This document shows positions 23,691-36,300 of a stretch of 64,000 nt of DNA, piece after piece. The DNA comes from Diadophis punctatus similis. Lineage: Eukaryota; Chordata; Lepidosauria; Squamata; Dipsadidae. The translations under genes and the position numbers were made by a program. The stretch is from NCBI GenBank assembly GCA_023053685.1, contig JALIGW010000002.1, forward strand, positions 169,612,430 to 169,676,429, in the 5' to 3' direction. The notes under the pieces were generated by a model. The model worked only from the letters and a program-made list of their open reading frames with translations. It was not told the DNA's origin and made no database searches. The first letter of the stretch is position 1. Each line of letters starts with the position of its first letter.

Positions 23691-25255
23691 ATTTGTAATT
23701 TGGATCAAAAAGCCATTTGTAAATGAGATAAAAAATCATAAACACAGTGAGAAGTGAATGAATATAGAACTTAAGTAAAATCTGAAAATTTAACTGAAAG
23801 ACTAACTGTGGCAAATTGTCTGAAATAAGAAAGTTTGAACGTTGTAGAAAGAAATTCATAAAGAAATGATTACATAGGCATTCCCAATCCTATATAGTAG
23901 TTCTCATGATAAAATAGGATTTTGATAAATTACTAAACCTGGGTTAGCAACAATGGTATTTTTGTACACTACAATGGTTCATTTAAAAGCTACTTGTAAT
24001 CCACCTCACATGCAACCAGCTTCCCTGTAACTGTGTCTCTACCCCACCCAAACATATTTCCCAAATTTAAATCTTACATCAGCATAATCATTCTAGGCAT
24101 CTGATGAAGTGAGGTGCAGCTTAATAACTTATGCTTTTTGCTAAAAATCGTTAGTGGGAAAAGATGCTTCAAAACTTCTGTTTTGTTTTTACTTCCATGA
24201 ACTGACACGGCATTCTTCTTACAATAACTTATAGATATCTAATAAGGTCTATGTTGAATAGACAATGTAGTGGTCTATAACTTTAGTCTATAAATCGATA
24301 AACTTATTTCTAGTGGCATCCAATAGATTTGGCTAGAACCCAGATGGTGAAGAGCAACAGGGCATAATTTGAAATAAATTTTAATTTACCTAAGGAAACA
24401 TGCAAAGGTTTGAACTTCTTCAGTGCTCTTGCCAGATCTCCTTGAAGATTTATTCATTTCTCCATTTATCAGGAGTTCAACAGTGCATTATCACAGAGTT
24501 GGTATTAGTGTACTGTGAATAAACTGTATCTTTAATTAGTACACTAAGACTTTCCTAGTCTCTTCTTATTTTCTACACAAACCTATAGAAACACTCTTTG
24601 CTTTGTGCCAGGCTAGTGATAAGCATTTTCCTACTGTGATCCTGGTTAGTTTTTCTTGCTTTTTAACCTAACTGCCGGATCCCTGCTAGACAATTAACAG
24701 TGTATCTAATTTTCACTAATATGCAATCTTTCTTGGCTGTGGCCTAAACTGCAAAGCTATTTCATGATTTATTTTCCCCAAAATAATCTAAATAACTCCT
24801 GAAGATAAGGGGTGGTTGGGGTGGAAGAAGTTGAATAAGTTGAAGGATTATAAAAGTTGCCCACTAAAGGAAGCCCATTATGGATGGTTTTGCCATGGCT
24901 GACATCTCCTGCTGTTTACACCCATTGCAGCTGATTGGGAAAGGAATTCTCTTATGTACAAATAAGAGACTCAAAAAAAGTTTTGCTAATTGGATTTAGT
25001 TGCTAATTGGATTCTAGTGCCTCTTATCCATTCCTTTTTCAGAATTGGAACAGCAGCTGCCTCAACCAGCAACAGGCAGTCTCATTTAAAAAAAGAGAGA
25101 GGGGGAGGGAGATTCTCTGTTTTTATCCATGTAAAACTTTATAGTTGGGAATAGAGAATAGAGCCAGTGATAATAAATATTTAATCTTCAATTATCGAAG
25201 GATCAAGCCTCCAAAACAAAAGGATCCTGGGAACCCATTACAATACATGTTCAAT
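22861..25255. other. Unassigned sequence; one microsatellite
   Basis: No gene is recognised. It contains the (GT)n tract listed separately at 23.64 kb. Confidence 0.45.
23635..23689 (+). repeat. (GT)n microsatellite
   Basis: About 27 uninterrupted GT units. Confidence 0.97.
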
Positions 25256-25257
25256 TT

Positions 25258-25716
25258 GCTCAGATTGGTATAGTGAATAAGGTGCTGGCCTAAAACTAGG
25301 AAACAGTGACTTCTACTCCTATTTTAGGCATGAAAGCTGGCTGGGTGACTTGGGCCAGTCCTTCTCTCTCAGCCCAATCCACCTCACAGTTATTGTTGTG
25401 GGGAAAATAGGAGGAGGAAGGAGTATGAGCCGCCGTAGCTCAGTGGTTAGAGTATAGTACTGCAGGCTACTTCTGCTGATCACTGGCTGCCAGCAGTTTG
25501 GCAGATCGAATCTCACCAGGCTCAAGGTTGACTCAGAGTTGGGTAAAATGAGGACCCAGATTGTTGGGGGCAATATGCTGACTCTGTAAACTGCTTAGAA
25601 AGGGTTGTAAAGCACTGTGAAGTGGTATATAAGTCTGAGTGCTACTGCTATTGCTATTGCTATCAGGTATGTTCACTATCTTGAGTTATTTATTAAAATA
25701 ATAAAGACGTCATTTT
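25258..25716 (+). mobile_element. Older Sauria-type SINE, split by a younger SINE
   Basis: The left part (25,258-25,425) has the tRNA-like head and the GGGTGACTTGGGCCAGTCC body, then GTGGGGAAAATAGGAGGAGG. The matching 3' end (AGGTATGTTCACTATCTTGA, then ATTTATTAAAATAATAAAG) appears only after the younger SINE, at 25,665-25,716. The two parts join to a normal Sauria-type SINE order when the insert is removed. The 3' end resembles RTE/BovB-type tails. Confidence 0.75.
25426..25664 (+). mobile_element. tRNA-derived squamate SINE, copy 3 (nested)
   Basis: It begins GAGCCGCCGTAGCTCAGTGG with intact A-box and B-box regions and has the AAAATGAGGACCCAGATTG body. It ends in GCTACTGCTATTGCTATTGC. It interrupts the Sauria-type SINE between GGAAGGAGTAT and AGGTATG. 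Confidence 0.88.
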
Positions 25717-25737
25717 AAAGAAGACTTAAAATGCTCA

Positions 25738-25850
25738 GATTATGTGTGTGTATGTGTGTATATACACCCACCCATATATATACACACACATACACACACA
25801 CACATATATATATATATACTGTATACACACACACACACACACACACACAC
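25738..25850 (+). repeat. Compound (TG)n/(TA)n/(CA)n microsatellite
   Basis: Mixed TGTGTATG, CATATATA and CACACA runs form an imperfect palindromic dinucleotide tract. Confidence 0.9.
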
Positions 25851-26031
25851 TTTGACAACAGTGCATTCTGACTAATTAACACATATGACTGTTTTTGAGG
25901 TGAAACAGTTTATTCCAGTACTATTATAAGAGCTAAATATATAAACAAATGCTTTTGCAGCATAGTTAGCTGACAAATTCTAATGTAAATTCTATAACAA
26001 ATATTTAAGGCATATATAATAAGAGATATAA

Positions 26032-26288
26032 GAGCTGAGGTGGCGCAGCGGTTAGAGAGCAGTACTGCAGGCTACTTTATCTGACTGTGATTTGAGTTCA
26101 GCTGTTCAAATCTCACCGGCTCAGGGTTGACTCAGCCTTCCATCCTTCCGAGGTAGGTAAAATGAGGACCCAGATTGTTGGGGGCAATGTGAATATATAC
26201 ATTGCTTAATGATGTAAACCGCTTAGAGAGTGCTTGCACTATGAGGCAGTATATAAGTCTCATAAATAAATAAATAAATAAATAAATT
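26032..26288 (+). mobile_element. tRNA-derived squamate SINE, copy 4, with (AAAT)n tail
   Basis: GAGCTGAGGTGGCGCAGCGG head, CAAATCTCACCGGCTC B-box region and AAAATGAGGACCCAGATTG body are followed by a diverged 3' part. It ends in about six AAAT units instead of the usual GCTATTGCTAT tail. Confidence 0.85.
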
Positions 26289-26654
26289 ATTAACCATGCA
26301 AGTAAGTGAGAATGGCTTAAATGGTTTCCGATTAACTTATAAGAATTATTTATAAATTTATATTTTTTACTGGTATTCTCAACATTTATGCAGATTAAAG
26401 GAGAGCAAGGAATATATTTTCCTTTCTCTATGCATATTTACTTTGAAATGAACCCCACTGGTGATCGCTCAGTGGACTATCAAGGCAAAGAATTCCTGTT
26501 CCATCTGGACTATAATTTAAGCAGGAAAGGCTTATAAAATATGCATTGTCATTTGAGATGGTTTTTCTTTTATTCCTACCCCTTCAGTTTAGTTTCTGAG
26601 TCCGAGCTCTGTAGTGTTAGCAAGCAAATCAACAAAATAGTTTTTTTTAACAGA

Positions 26655-27008
26655 TAACAGATTTACAGAGTTGGAAGGGACCTTATAGGTTATCTAGTCC
26701 AACCCCCCGCTCAAGCAGGAGACCCTACACCATTTCTGACAAATGGCAGTCCAATCTCTTTTTGAAAGTCTCAAGTGATGAAGCTCCCACAACTTCTGAA
26801 GGCAAGCTCTTCCATTGGTTGATAGTTCTCACTGTCAGAAAGTTCCTCCTTATTTCTAGGTTGAATCTCTTCTTGATCAGTTTCCATCCATTATCCTTTT
26901 CTGGCCTTCAGGTGCTTTGGAATATAGCTTGACCCCCTCCTCTCTGTGGCAGCCCCTCAAATATTGGAACACTGCTATCATATCTCCCCTGGAGAGACAA
27001 GTTTCAAG
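26655..27008 (-). mobile_element. CR1 LINE, 3' fragment (minus strand)
   Basis: The 3' terminal motif (AGAGTTGGAAGGGACCTTAT in plus-strand reading) starts the fragment. The minus strand then encodes the diverged CR1 C-terminus. Stops and frameshifts are present. Confidence 0.88.
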
Positions 27009-29588
27009 TTCTCCAAAACATTTCTGAAGGAGGATTAAGTAAAGGAACAAGAGGAAGGAGAAGAAAAAATTAAAGATGATGATAAAGCCCCAACATTTTA
27101 TTGTATATTAAAATGGATAGAAGCCATGACCGAGGTGTCCATATAAAGTAGAGCAGATACATTATGAACCTCCAAAAAGTTCACTGCTGGAACAAACTGG
27201 CAGATCAATAAATGGCCCAAAGGTTTGAATACACGGATTTTGCCAGGCCACTGACATGTTGAACCTTTGTTTCTGAAGTAATCAAAATGCTGACATGCTG
27301 TATATCTTATGTACAACAATCCTCAAAAATATAGGAGGCAAACATCTAAATCTATTGTGCTGTTTACTTTAGAATCTCTTTTCTCCCTAGAATTCTCAAC
27401 GCACAACCAGCCCCTTTCAGACTTCAATGGCAAGAGGTCAGCTTCAGCCACAAAGCAGCATATCGTATGTTTTCATTTTTTTACTAATAGGCGAGTGCAA
27501 CTTGATTCCCACCATGACTTATTTCTGATTTGTACTATTTATTCTTTCTTAAATAGCTTTTCACAAGGGAGAGGGGGCAGAGAGAAAGAAGTAGACGATG
27601 CTGCCTTTGAAGAAGAACGATAAGATTTCTTTATGGAAAGGGGATGCTTTATTGTGCTGGTGGTTGCTACAGCCCATTGCATGGCAACCAATGAAAAGCT
27701 TTTGGGCAGGGAAACCAAAAACAGATGTAATAACACATATAGCTATTATCCCCTCTAATGATGCTGGAAGGGAGCTGACAGCATGTTACACTGCCAACTA
27801 TGGCCCTATTTTCCACAAAGTGCTCTCTCAGTGACTTTCAAATGTGAATCAGAACTCACAAGCAGGGAATGTGTACGTACAGACATATGTTCATTATACC
27901 ATTTTTAAAAGGCTGATTTGTCTCTGGCAGCCAAAGGCTGTACAAACCCTGACTAACATAAAGAGGTACGGATATTCACCCTCTAGGCCATAGTCGCTGC
28001 AGTTAATAGTTACCTCGCTAATGCTCTATCTCAGTTCTTGTTTTAGCAGTACTTGATGGTTTAGGGTTAGGGTTAAGGCTAACTGCCCCAGCGCCTGTGT
28101 TTTCCTACCAACTAAAAATAAAGATCAAGGAGTGACTACAAGGTACAGAGGACTTCATTGTTTCTCCTTTCTTTCTCTCTGCTTTGAAAAGCTTCATTAA
28201 TTTCTTGCGCTAAGGTAAAGTGCTATTTTCAATTTGACGTGATGTTGAAATGACAGAGGATCGAGCTCAGAAAATTTGAATGAATGCCAAGCCTACCATT
28301 TTTATTTGGACAGAAACCGGGCTAATTTGGGATGGGTTTGAGCAGTTTTCTTGCCAAAAGGAGAAGACATATTCTGCCCCAGTGACTTGTCCATACAATG
28401 CATTTGCCAAGTGGAAGCGGCAAAGAGTTGTATTTCAAAGATTAAATTATCTGTTAGAAATGCAGTGCATCAAAGGACTATATTTTTTGAAACTGGCTTT
28501 GATTTTAGTAAGTATGATCACCACATTTATATGAACATTTTTCAAATAAAATGGCCAAGCTTTCACAATAGAAAGTTAGATAGTCAGCTCATCATATGAA
28601 ACTTCTAAACAAAATTATCAGAATGGACACTGGATGGGTTGATCACTAGTTTTCTGTGCAATTTACCTTAATTCATTGCCATTCATTCTTGGCTCTATGC
28701 CTTCTTGTTTCATCACACACATTTCTTAAATCCCCCGTTCTTACTATATTGAACTTATTTTTATATTTGTCCTGCCATAGTCATACTGTAGTTGCATACA
28801 CAACTGTTTTCAGTTCTTTTAACCAATATTCAATCCTCGCAACATACCACATACCAGCCATTACCTTTCTACTAACATTCACAAATTAAATCTATGTTGG
28901 TTGCTTCCATAATATTTTCCTGGCAACATTATGGAAGGGGCTTGCATTTCCTTTTGCCATTGTACTTTTTTTCAACTTCTAAGTGAAACCTACAGCTCTG
29001 AAATTCCCTAATACACTTTCCTCTAAGTATTAATCAAATCAAATCTTGTTAAGTGTTTTTCAAGCTTAGCCAAGGTTCATAATGCCATCTGCTGGGACTG
29101 TTATCCAGAAATAGTCCACAGGAATTTTCAGCTTTGTGTTTTAATTATACTGTGAACATGCTACCGATTTCTCTTTATATTAGCAGTTCAACTAAAAAAG
29201 TTTCCAAATATAATTGATAAGTATGGAATTCATTCATTTAATTAGCCTTTTGTTCTTTCCCCCTCCCTTAGTTCCTACTAAATTGTATGGTTTATTCCAT
29301 CACTTTTCTGGATCAGCAATATCAATGCTGCCATCATGAAATGAAAAAGAAACCTGTTTTTTCTTCCCTAGTCACTAAAATAAGTAGACTTTCCTGATCT
29401 GCAAGAGATCTGTCCTGTGCTATTAGCATATACTGAGGACTACACACTGACTGGGTTTAGACATGACACTTAATCATGATTTGTTCTAACCACTGTTGGT
29501 TGAAAAGGCAATAAAAACCTGGTGCACATATCCTAAACTATAAATCATGACTTACACAATACAATGGTTATAACCCAAAGGAAAAAAA
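27009..29588. other. Unassigned sequence
   Basis: About 2.6 kb has no recognised gene or element. The GGGTTAGGGTTAAGG near 28,063 is too short to be called a telomeric array. Confidence 0.45.
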
Positions 29589-30958
29589 ATAGATCCAGGA
29601 AACTACAGGCCTATCAGCCTGACCTCAATACCAGGGAAGATTCTGGAAAAGATAATCAAGCAACGAATCAGTGAACACCTAGAAGCAAACAAAGTAATAA
29701 CCAAAAGCCAACATAAGTTTGTCAAATACAGATCATGCCAGACTAATCTTATTGCATTCTTTGACAAAGTGACAAAATTAGTGGATCAGTGGAATGCTGT
29801 CAATATAATTTACTTGGACATCAGTAAGGCATTTGATAAAGTAGACCATAACCTACTACTAGATAAAGTAGAAAAATGTGGGTTAGACAGAAACACCACC
29901 AGATGGATTCAAAACTGGCTGACCAACCGCACTCAATGTATAGTGCTCAATGGAACTGCATCTACATGGAGGGAAGTATGCAGTGGAGTACCCCAAGGTT
30001 CTGTTTTAGGCCCAGTACTCTTCAACATCTTCATCAATGACTTGGACGAAGGGATAGATGGGGAACTCATCAAATTTGCAGATGACACCAAACTGGCAGG
30101 AATAGCCAACACTCCAGAAGATAGGCTCAAGATACAGAAGGATCTTGACAGACTTCAACATTGGGCACTATCTAACAAAATGAAATTCAATGGTGAAAAA
30201 AGTAAGGTTCTACATTTAGGCAAGAAAAACAAAATGCACAGGTACAGTATATGTGGTACCTTGCTCAACAGTAGTAACTGCAAGAGGGATCCTGGAGTCC
30301 TAGTGGACAACCATTTAAATATGAGCCAGCAGTGTGCAGCAGCTGCCAAAAAAGCCAACACAGTTCTAGGCTGCATTAACAGAGGGATAGAATCAAGATC
30401 ATGTGAAGTGTTAATACCACTTTATAATGCCTTGGTAAGGCCACATTTGAAATACTGCATTCAGTTTTGGTCGCCACAATGCAAAAAGGATGTTGAGACT
30501 CTAGAAAGAGTGCAGAGAAGAACAACAAAGATGATTAGGGGACTGGAGGCTAAAACATATGAAGAACGGTTGCAGGAACTGTGTATGTCTAGTTTAATGA
30601 AAAGAAGGACTAGGGGGTGACATGATAGCAGTGTTCCAATGTCTCAACAGTTGCCACAAAAAAGAGGGAGTCAAACTATTCTCCAAAGTACCTGAGGGTA
30701 GAACAAGAAGCAATGGGTGGAAACTAAACAAGGAGAGAAGCAACTTAGAATTAAGGAGAAATTTCCTGACAGTTAGAACAATTAATCATTGGAACAGCTT
30801 GCCTCCAGAAGTTGTGAATGCTCCAACACTGGAAGTTTTAAAGAAGATGTTGGATAACCATTTGTCTGAAGTGGTGTAGGGTTTCCTGCCTAAACAGGAG
30901 GTTGGACTAGAAGACCTCCAAGGTCCCTTCCAACTCTGTTATTCTATTCTATTATATT
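29589..30958 (+). mobile_element. CR1 LINE, 5'-truncated, well-preserved reverse transcriptase
   Basis: This 1.37-kb copy starts inside the reverse transcriptase domain and ends with the CR1 3' motif (GGTTGGACTAGAAGACCTCC) and ATTCT-type repeats. It is the least decayed CR1 in the window. It gives the reference against which the 49.8-50.5 kb copy can be compared. Confidence 0.95.
29594..30879 (+). pseudogene. CR1 ORF2 reverse transcriptase, C-terminal part, one frameshift
   Basis: The enzyme copies CR1 RNA at a nicked genomic site. The frame reads DPGNYRPISLTSIPGKILEK near its start, then YLDISKAFDKVDH, QGSVLGPVLFNIFINDLDEG and the catalytic FADDTKLAG. It then enters the thumb and C-terminal region (SQQCAAAAKKANTVLGC, VRPHLKYCIQFWSP). 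A run of five G at about 30,611-30,615 carries one extra base, so the frame stops at TGA. The remaining 86 codons continue in another frame (30,622-30,879) to the natural stop. The fragment lacks the endonuclease, so it could not move by itself even without the frameshift. Confidence 0.93.
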
Positions 30959-33600
30959 ATATTCAAAGTGGCAACCCAACAGAAACATACTACAGTTAGT
31001 ACAATGTGAGCACCACATCAATACATCCCTGCTAACCTATTCATAAACAAATGCAACAAAAACATTCTTAGGCTTATGATGCAATATAAGTGTAGAAAAT
31101 AAATATTTTTTTCCTAGATTAGAACTCTAGAGAGTAAGCACTTGAGAATATGATAAATAGCTATTTTCTTATTTAGCAAGTAATCCTATATGCATCATCT
31201 TACAGCATAACTTTTACTCTATGTTCACCTCCAATAGGGATTAATTTCAATGACACATAAAAGGCCCACTTTGCTATTGTTACTTATTAATAAAATAGTT
31301 CTTGGTAATTTTTAACCTGAGTTTAATTGATTCTTTGCATTAAAGAATGAATTAAATCACACTTTGACTTAATATGGGTTTTTATTTCTGGTATGGATTA
31401 TCATGAACTGCTGTGAATACAATGTATAAAGCAGCATTTGTCAACCTCAGCAAATTTAAGGTGTGTGAACTTTCAACTCTCAGAATTGATACTATAAACT
31501 CATGGGTGGCAATCTGCAGTCCTGAGTTGGGCTTTTTTGGAGTTCAAAGTTCTCAAGTACTACGGCTGAAATTGGTGGAAGTACTTCTCATTATACTGAG
31601 GAAGGAAACAACAAAAACTACAATGTAAATTCTACAATTGAGTTCATATACAATAGTGTCAACAATAAAATTCCCAAACACCCAAGAAGAACTGAGCTTT
31701 CTCACTTTGGATCAATCGTTATGGCCACTAAAATGTTACGAGTTGTTCCCATCATGGCTCTTAAAACATATCATCCAACTCTTTAGGAAGAAGGTTATAA
31801 AGACAACATATTGGATTACTTTGTTGGAAGGCAGGGGGAATATTTATTCGTATTATAAAATATGCCCAAACAAAGATGTTTTTATATGCTAGAAGATGGC
31901 TTTACTTTAAATATCAGTTACAGCTTATTCCCCATTTAGGCGAGTCTTAAATGTAATGAAACTAGTCTGTAATATATTCACTAGGTATAAAGTGAATGTT
32001 TTGCCCAAGGGTAAATGAATCTGTCACTTTTTGTTTGCTCCGAGTCTCCTTTTTCCCCATCTTCATTTTATTTCCACATAAATATGGAATTTTATTAAAA
32101 TCTACACAATACAAACAGTTTTGTTGTAAGCATTTTTCCTATTGTACACATTTGAATAAAACTTTGCATTGAAATGCATATCTGAATTATTTTCACTGAT
32201 ATATCTCACTAGACAAATGTGACCCATTGGGTCATCCTTTCAGAGATATTTTCTTACCTAAACAGAGAATGACCATGGGTGGATTGTTATTGTTTTGATT
32301 TTAAAATTAAAGAAGAAAAAGCTTCATTTTATTAAAGAAGAAAGATGCAAGACAATTATAGATGCTTTTCATTTAACAAAGGATGCTTTGTTTTGATGAC
32401 AACACTTATGGTTGATCTGCTATTATTTAAGGATCCTTTAATGTACATGATTCCTACAGACCACTCAAATATCCAGGTACTTATTTTGCACTATAGATAT
32501 ACTCTATAGATCTTCCAAGATCAGCTTTCCTGAGTTCCATGCAGAATTCATAAGCCATTGCATGGTTTAATCTTTGAAATTCTCAGACTCTCATTCCTAA
32601 AGACTGGGCTAGCATCCAAAAGTACCACTGCAAAATTAAACTTTTGTTGAAATAAAATGCTTGTTTGGAAAGGAATGGAGTTCCCCATGCAAAATTAAAA
32701 TTAATTTGAGTCATTTGCCTGGCAGGTTTTAAAATGCACAGTTCCATACTTGTTAGAATTACCCAAGTGCATTTAAGGAAAGTGAAAATATTGCCTGAAC
32801 TCCTTGAAATTCTGTAGCTGAAAATCCATGGAAATACCTGCTTACTTCACTTGATCAATCAACAGCAGCCTTTGAAGAGAACTTCAAGGTAGAGTAAGAT
32901 ACAATGTAGTCTGCATATAATTGATAAAATCTGGTTTCAATTTAGTCAAAAGATGGAAAATATATCTGCACAAATTTAATGCCAGCTCATTTTGTCACTT
33001 CATGGGAATATGTAAAGGGGTAAGGATGGGGAAGCAGCTGTCAGCAACCAGGTTGCCAGGGACCTCAGCCAGAGACGACTTCATTGCAGCTGCTCCAATA
33101 AGCCAGGTGTAGATAGTGGGCTTGATGACAACTTAATTAATACACTTTCTTGATTATTATTTAAATATATATATATTTCTCTTCTGTAACTTGAATGGTC
33201 AGGTTACAGAATAAATATTGCAAACATGCTACACAACACTGCATTATTTTGTCCACATGAAAATAGCACATTTGTCTATTTCTTTATAAAATGTGTACCA
33301 TAGACTGCCCAGTAAATTTGTGATCATTTCCCCAATAATTATTAATTCATGGCTCTCCAAATTCCCAAGGTTACCCTGTGTGGTCGAATGTAGTCTGAAT
33401 TAGTGCATTTCAGAGAAACAAGAGGCAGCAAAGTTTGGTTGGGAGGAAGAAGGTCAAGGCAGCTCTTCCCTGGGAATTTTCAGAGTATATCTTTAATGAT
33501 GCAAGTCTTTTCCTTTAGCTTGGCAAGTTTTTTTTATTATACTGTACTGTAGGTGATGAACAATAAAGAAAACAGCTTAGAAAAAACTGTGTGTCTCTTT
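30959..33600. other. Unassigned AT-rich sequence
   Basis: No gene is recognised. About 31,425-31,500 weakly resembles the left half of the CTTGGCAACTTTAAG MITE family (GTCAACCTCAGCAAATTTAA). Confidence 0.45.
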
Positions 33601-33629
33601 ATTGGTCTTTGGATTTAACGCTATGCCTG

Positions 33630-34330
33630 TTTTTTCAGTCTGGACTACCCTATACTATCCTTTTGGAGTGAGCAATATCTTGATATCTGTCTCTGCTAGA
33701 CTGCAGCAGCCTCTCCCAGAGAGATTTTGCATAATTTTGTATTGTGTGCCAGTTGCAGTCTTTCTTGGATCAGGATTCCCTGCACTCAGTCATTTAGCCC
33801 CTAGTCATATCACAGACTATTGTAATGTGCTCTACATGGGTCTATCCCTGAAGAACATTCGGAGAACATAGGTGGTGCAGTGTGTGGCAGCACAGGCAGT
33901 TTTGGGGGCTCCAAGAATGGCCCCTGTAACACCACTGCTCCATGATCTGCATTAATTGCCAGTCTGCTTCTAGGTGCAATTCAAGGTGTTGTGATCACCA
34001 TTAAAGCTCCTCATGGCATGGGTCCAGGTTATTTGAGGGAACACCTCACCCCATTGGGATTGGCTCATCCCACTCCTGCTGGCAGAGGATGTATGCTGTG
34101 GGTCCAGTCAGCCCGATTATTGGCTGGCAGGGTACAGGAGGAGGTCCTTTTCCTCTGTGGCTCCTTCCCTCTGGAACATCTTAACCTGCCCCCCCCCCCA
34201 TGTGAGGTTGGTCCCTTTTGTAAGGGCTTAAAAACCTGGCTCTGCCAGTTGACCTGGGGCATCAATGGGGGAATAGCACAATGGAAGTGGTTGATCAAGT
34301 AATAACAGGTCCGAACTCCCCACATTTCCT
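33630..34330 (+). mobile_element. CR1/L2-superfamily LINE (family C), decayed 3' half
   Basis: The translation includes TDYCNVLYMGLSLKNIRRT and, in other frames, remnants of QFKVL, KAPHGMGPGYLREHL and a C-terminal FCKGLKTWLCQLTW. These are the YCNALY, HWLP...FKVL and KTWLF blocks typical of the C-terminus of this LINE group. Several stops and frameshifts are present. The segment equivalent to the DIRS insertion site in the 37.8-44.5 kb copy is uninterrupted here (around 33,931-33,955). Confidence 0.78.
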
Positions 34331-34938
34331 TAGATTTTAAATTTTGGTTTTAATTTGTTTATGTTTTTTAAATAGTTTTTATTAAACATTTTCAACATTA
34401 AAAAACAAAACACAATTTTTCACTCATTACAGCATTTACATTACATTTAATTTTCAGGCCCTTTGCTGGCTAGAAAATCCAATTCTTCCAATAGTAAGAA
34501 GGAACGTGTATTTCCAAGAGGAAGAACAGACAGAGATCTCTAGAAAGATGCTGATTTTGTTTCATTTAAACCAAAACCTGGGACTGGTATATATCATAAC
34601 ATATAGCAGGCAACATAAAGCATGCAAAGATTTCTGTGAGTATCCTTTTGTCCCATCCTATTTAGATAAATAGAATAGGGGAAAAAAATAAGAATCCCAT
34701 CTCATTGACTAGATGTTCCATATAGAAGTTCTCTGATTCTGAATGTATTTGATGGGCAGGATATTGTTAATGAACTATTCACCATCCCACTTCACATAGC
34801 CTTTATTTCTGAGCTATTTGGGAGGCTCTTAGGTATATTATTGTAGTGCACTAGTTTACTTTTCCTGAGGAATTTCAGTATTGATTTTGAGATTGTCATA
34901 CCAAGAGTGGCTCAGGACTTCAACGTCCTCTTAAGAGG
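34331..34938. other. Unassigned sequence
   Basis: Only A/T-rich stretches, such as TTTTATTAAACATTTTCAAC near 34,377, hint at an unclassified repeat. Confidence 0.4.
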
Positions 34939-35201
34939 TGTTAAGTATGAGTAATAGACTGAAGAGGCAGGACGCTGGATGCCAGAATGCTGTTTATTGA
35001 CAAGCTGGAACAAAAAGCGGAAGAAATCCCGGTAGCTCTCTCTTTCAGCCTTGGCTAGACACTGGGATTGTTCCAATTTCCCGCCGGAAGATTGGACCAA
35101 TCACAGCGGCTTTATCTGTTCCTTCGTATTTACATATTCAGTATCTAGCATTAGCATATTCAACAAGATGAATACAGATCTGTTCCAAATGGTATCTAAC
35201 A
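34939..35201 (-). mobile_element. Candidate solo LTR (TGTTA...TAACA ends)
   Basis: On the minus strand the block starts TGTTAGATACC and ends ATACTTAACA. It contains CCAAT-type motifs (GATTGGTCCAATC) and an AATAAA polyadenylation signal in a GTCAATAAACAGC context about 55 bp before the end. These features fit a short retroviral-type LTR. No clear target duplication flanks it and no internal coding sequence adjoins, so the class and precise ends remain uncertain. Confidence 0.5.
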
Positions 35202-35436
35202 GCAGAACATTTGAGATACTGGAGATGGTGGGACCTTTTGCGTTTCCATTGTTATTGACAAATCTTGGTCAGTTTTAGATTGATGGCAAATGTAAATATC
35301 ATTCACTGCATAAGTGAATGACTATCAAAATGGTCCAATCCAGACAAGTGATGGCTTTCTGAACAAGTTTGGAAATTTTCCAGTAGCATTGGTTGGTGGC
35401 ACCCTAACTGATCTATGAAATATAAAGAGTAGGGAC

Positions 35437-35715
35437 CAGGGGTGGGTTCTGGCTTACCTTGCTGCCAGTTCGCTTCCTCACACACCGTGCAGGCACGTGG
35501 GCACGCACGCATGTCCAGAGCTAAAAACCCAGCTTTTGCACATGTGCAGAAGAAAAAAACAGCTTCTGCGCATGCACAGAAGCAAAAAACAAGATGGCAC
35601 CACCTATGGTCTGCCAAGAGAGCCAGCTGGCCATCGCTGCCAGTTCAGCAAGCGGGGGAAAATTCCCACTAATAGTTCTATAGAACTGGTCCAAACCGGC
35701 AGGAACCCACCTCTG
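35437..35715. mobile_element. hAT MITE with perfect 8-bp target duplication
   Basis: The ends CAGGGGTGGGTTC and GAACCCACCTCTG are inverted repeats with the hAT CAG...CTG termini. The identical octamer GTAGGGAC lies at 35,429-35,436 and 35,716-35,723. The 279-bp interior is non-coding, with a repeated TTCTGCGCATGC-like motif. It shares ends with the copy at 3,559. Confidence 0.92.
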
Positions 35716-35904
35716 GTAGGGACCCCTAAAGTCTTTTTTTCCCTCTCTCTCATAGAGCTATATTAGTCCTGTATAGGGAGATGCAAATAAATAAGTGGAT
35801 GGAACATGGAAAAGAACTCCTAGAGCAGATTATATTATATACGGAATGAGGTTGCTCACTTTGATTAAAGTAAGTTTATTTTTTTCTTTTAGGTGATTAC
35901 AATA

Positions 35905-36300
35905 ATTTGATGATTAGCAACATATGAAGGATGACTGCAGGAATTGGGTATGGCCACTCTAAAGAAAAGAAGGATTAGGAATGACATGATAGCAGTATTC
36001 CAGTATTTGAGGGACTGCCACAAACAACTTATTTTCCAAATCACCAGAAGGCAAGACAAGAAACAATGGATGGAAACTAATGAAGGAGAGACACAATCTG
36101 AAAGTAAGGAGAAACTTCTTAACAGCGAGGGTGATTTACCAGTGGAACAGCTTGCCTTCAAAAGTTGTTGGGGCCTCATCACTGGAGGTTTTTAAGAAAA
36201 GACTGGATAGCCACCTATCTGAAATGGTATAGGGTCTCCTTCTTGAGCAGGGGATTGGACTAGAAGACCTCCAAGATCTCTTCCAGATCTATTCTGATTG
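35905..36300 (+). mobile_element. CR1 LINE, 3' fragment
   Basis: Encoded remnants include MATLKKRRIRNDMIAVFQYL and, after a frameshift in the middle, the VPLEVVGASSLEVFKKRLDS-like end. The 3' motif GGATTGGACTAGAAGACCTC closes the element. Confidence 0.88.

Noticed and set aside
28060..28085. Interstitial telomere-like sequence (GGGTTAGGGTTAAGG)
   Set aside because: Only about two and a half units, which is expected by chance or as a minor relic.
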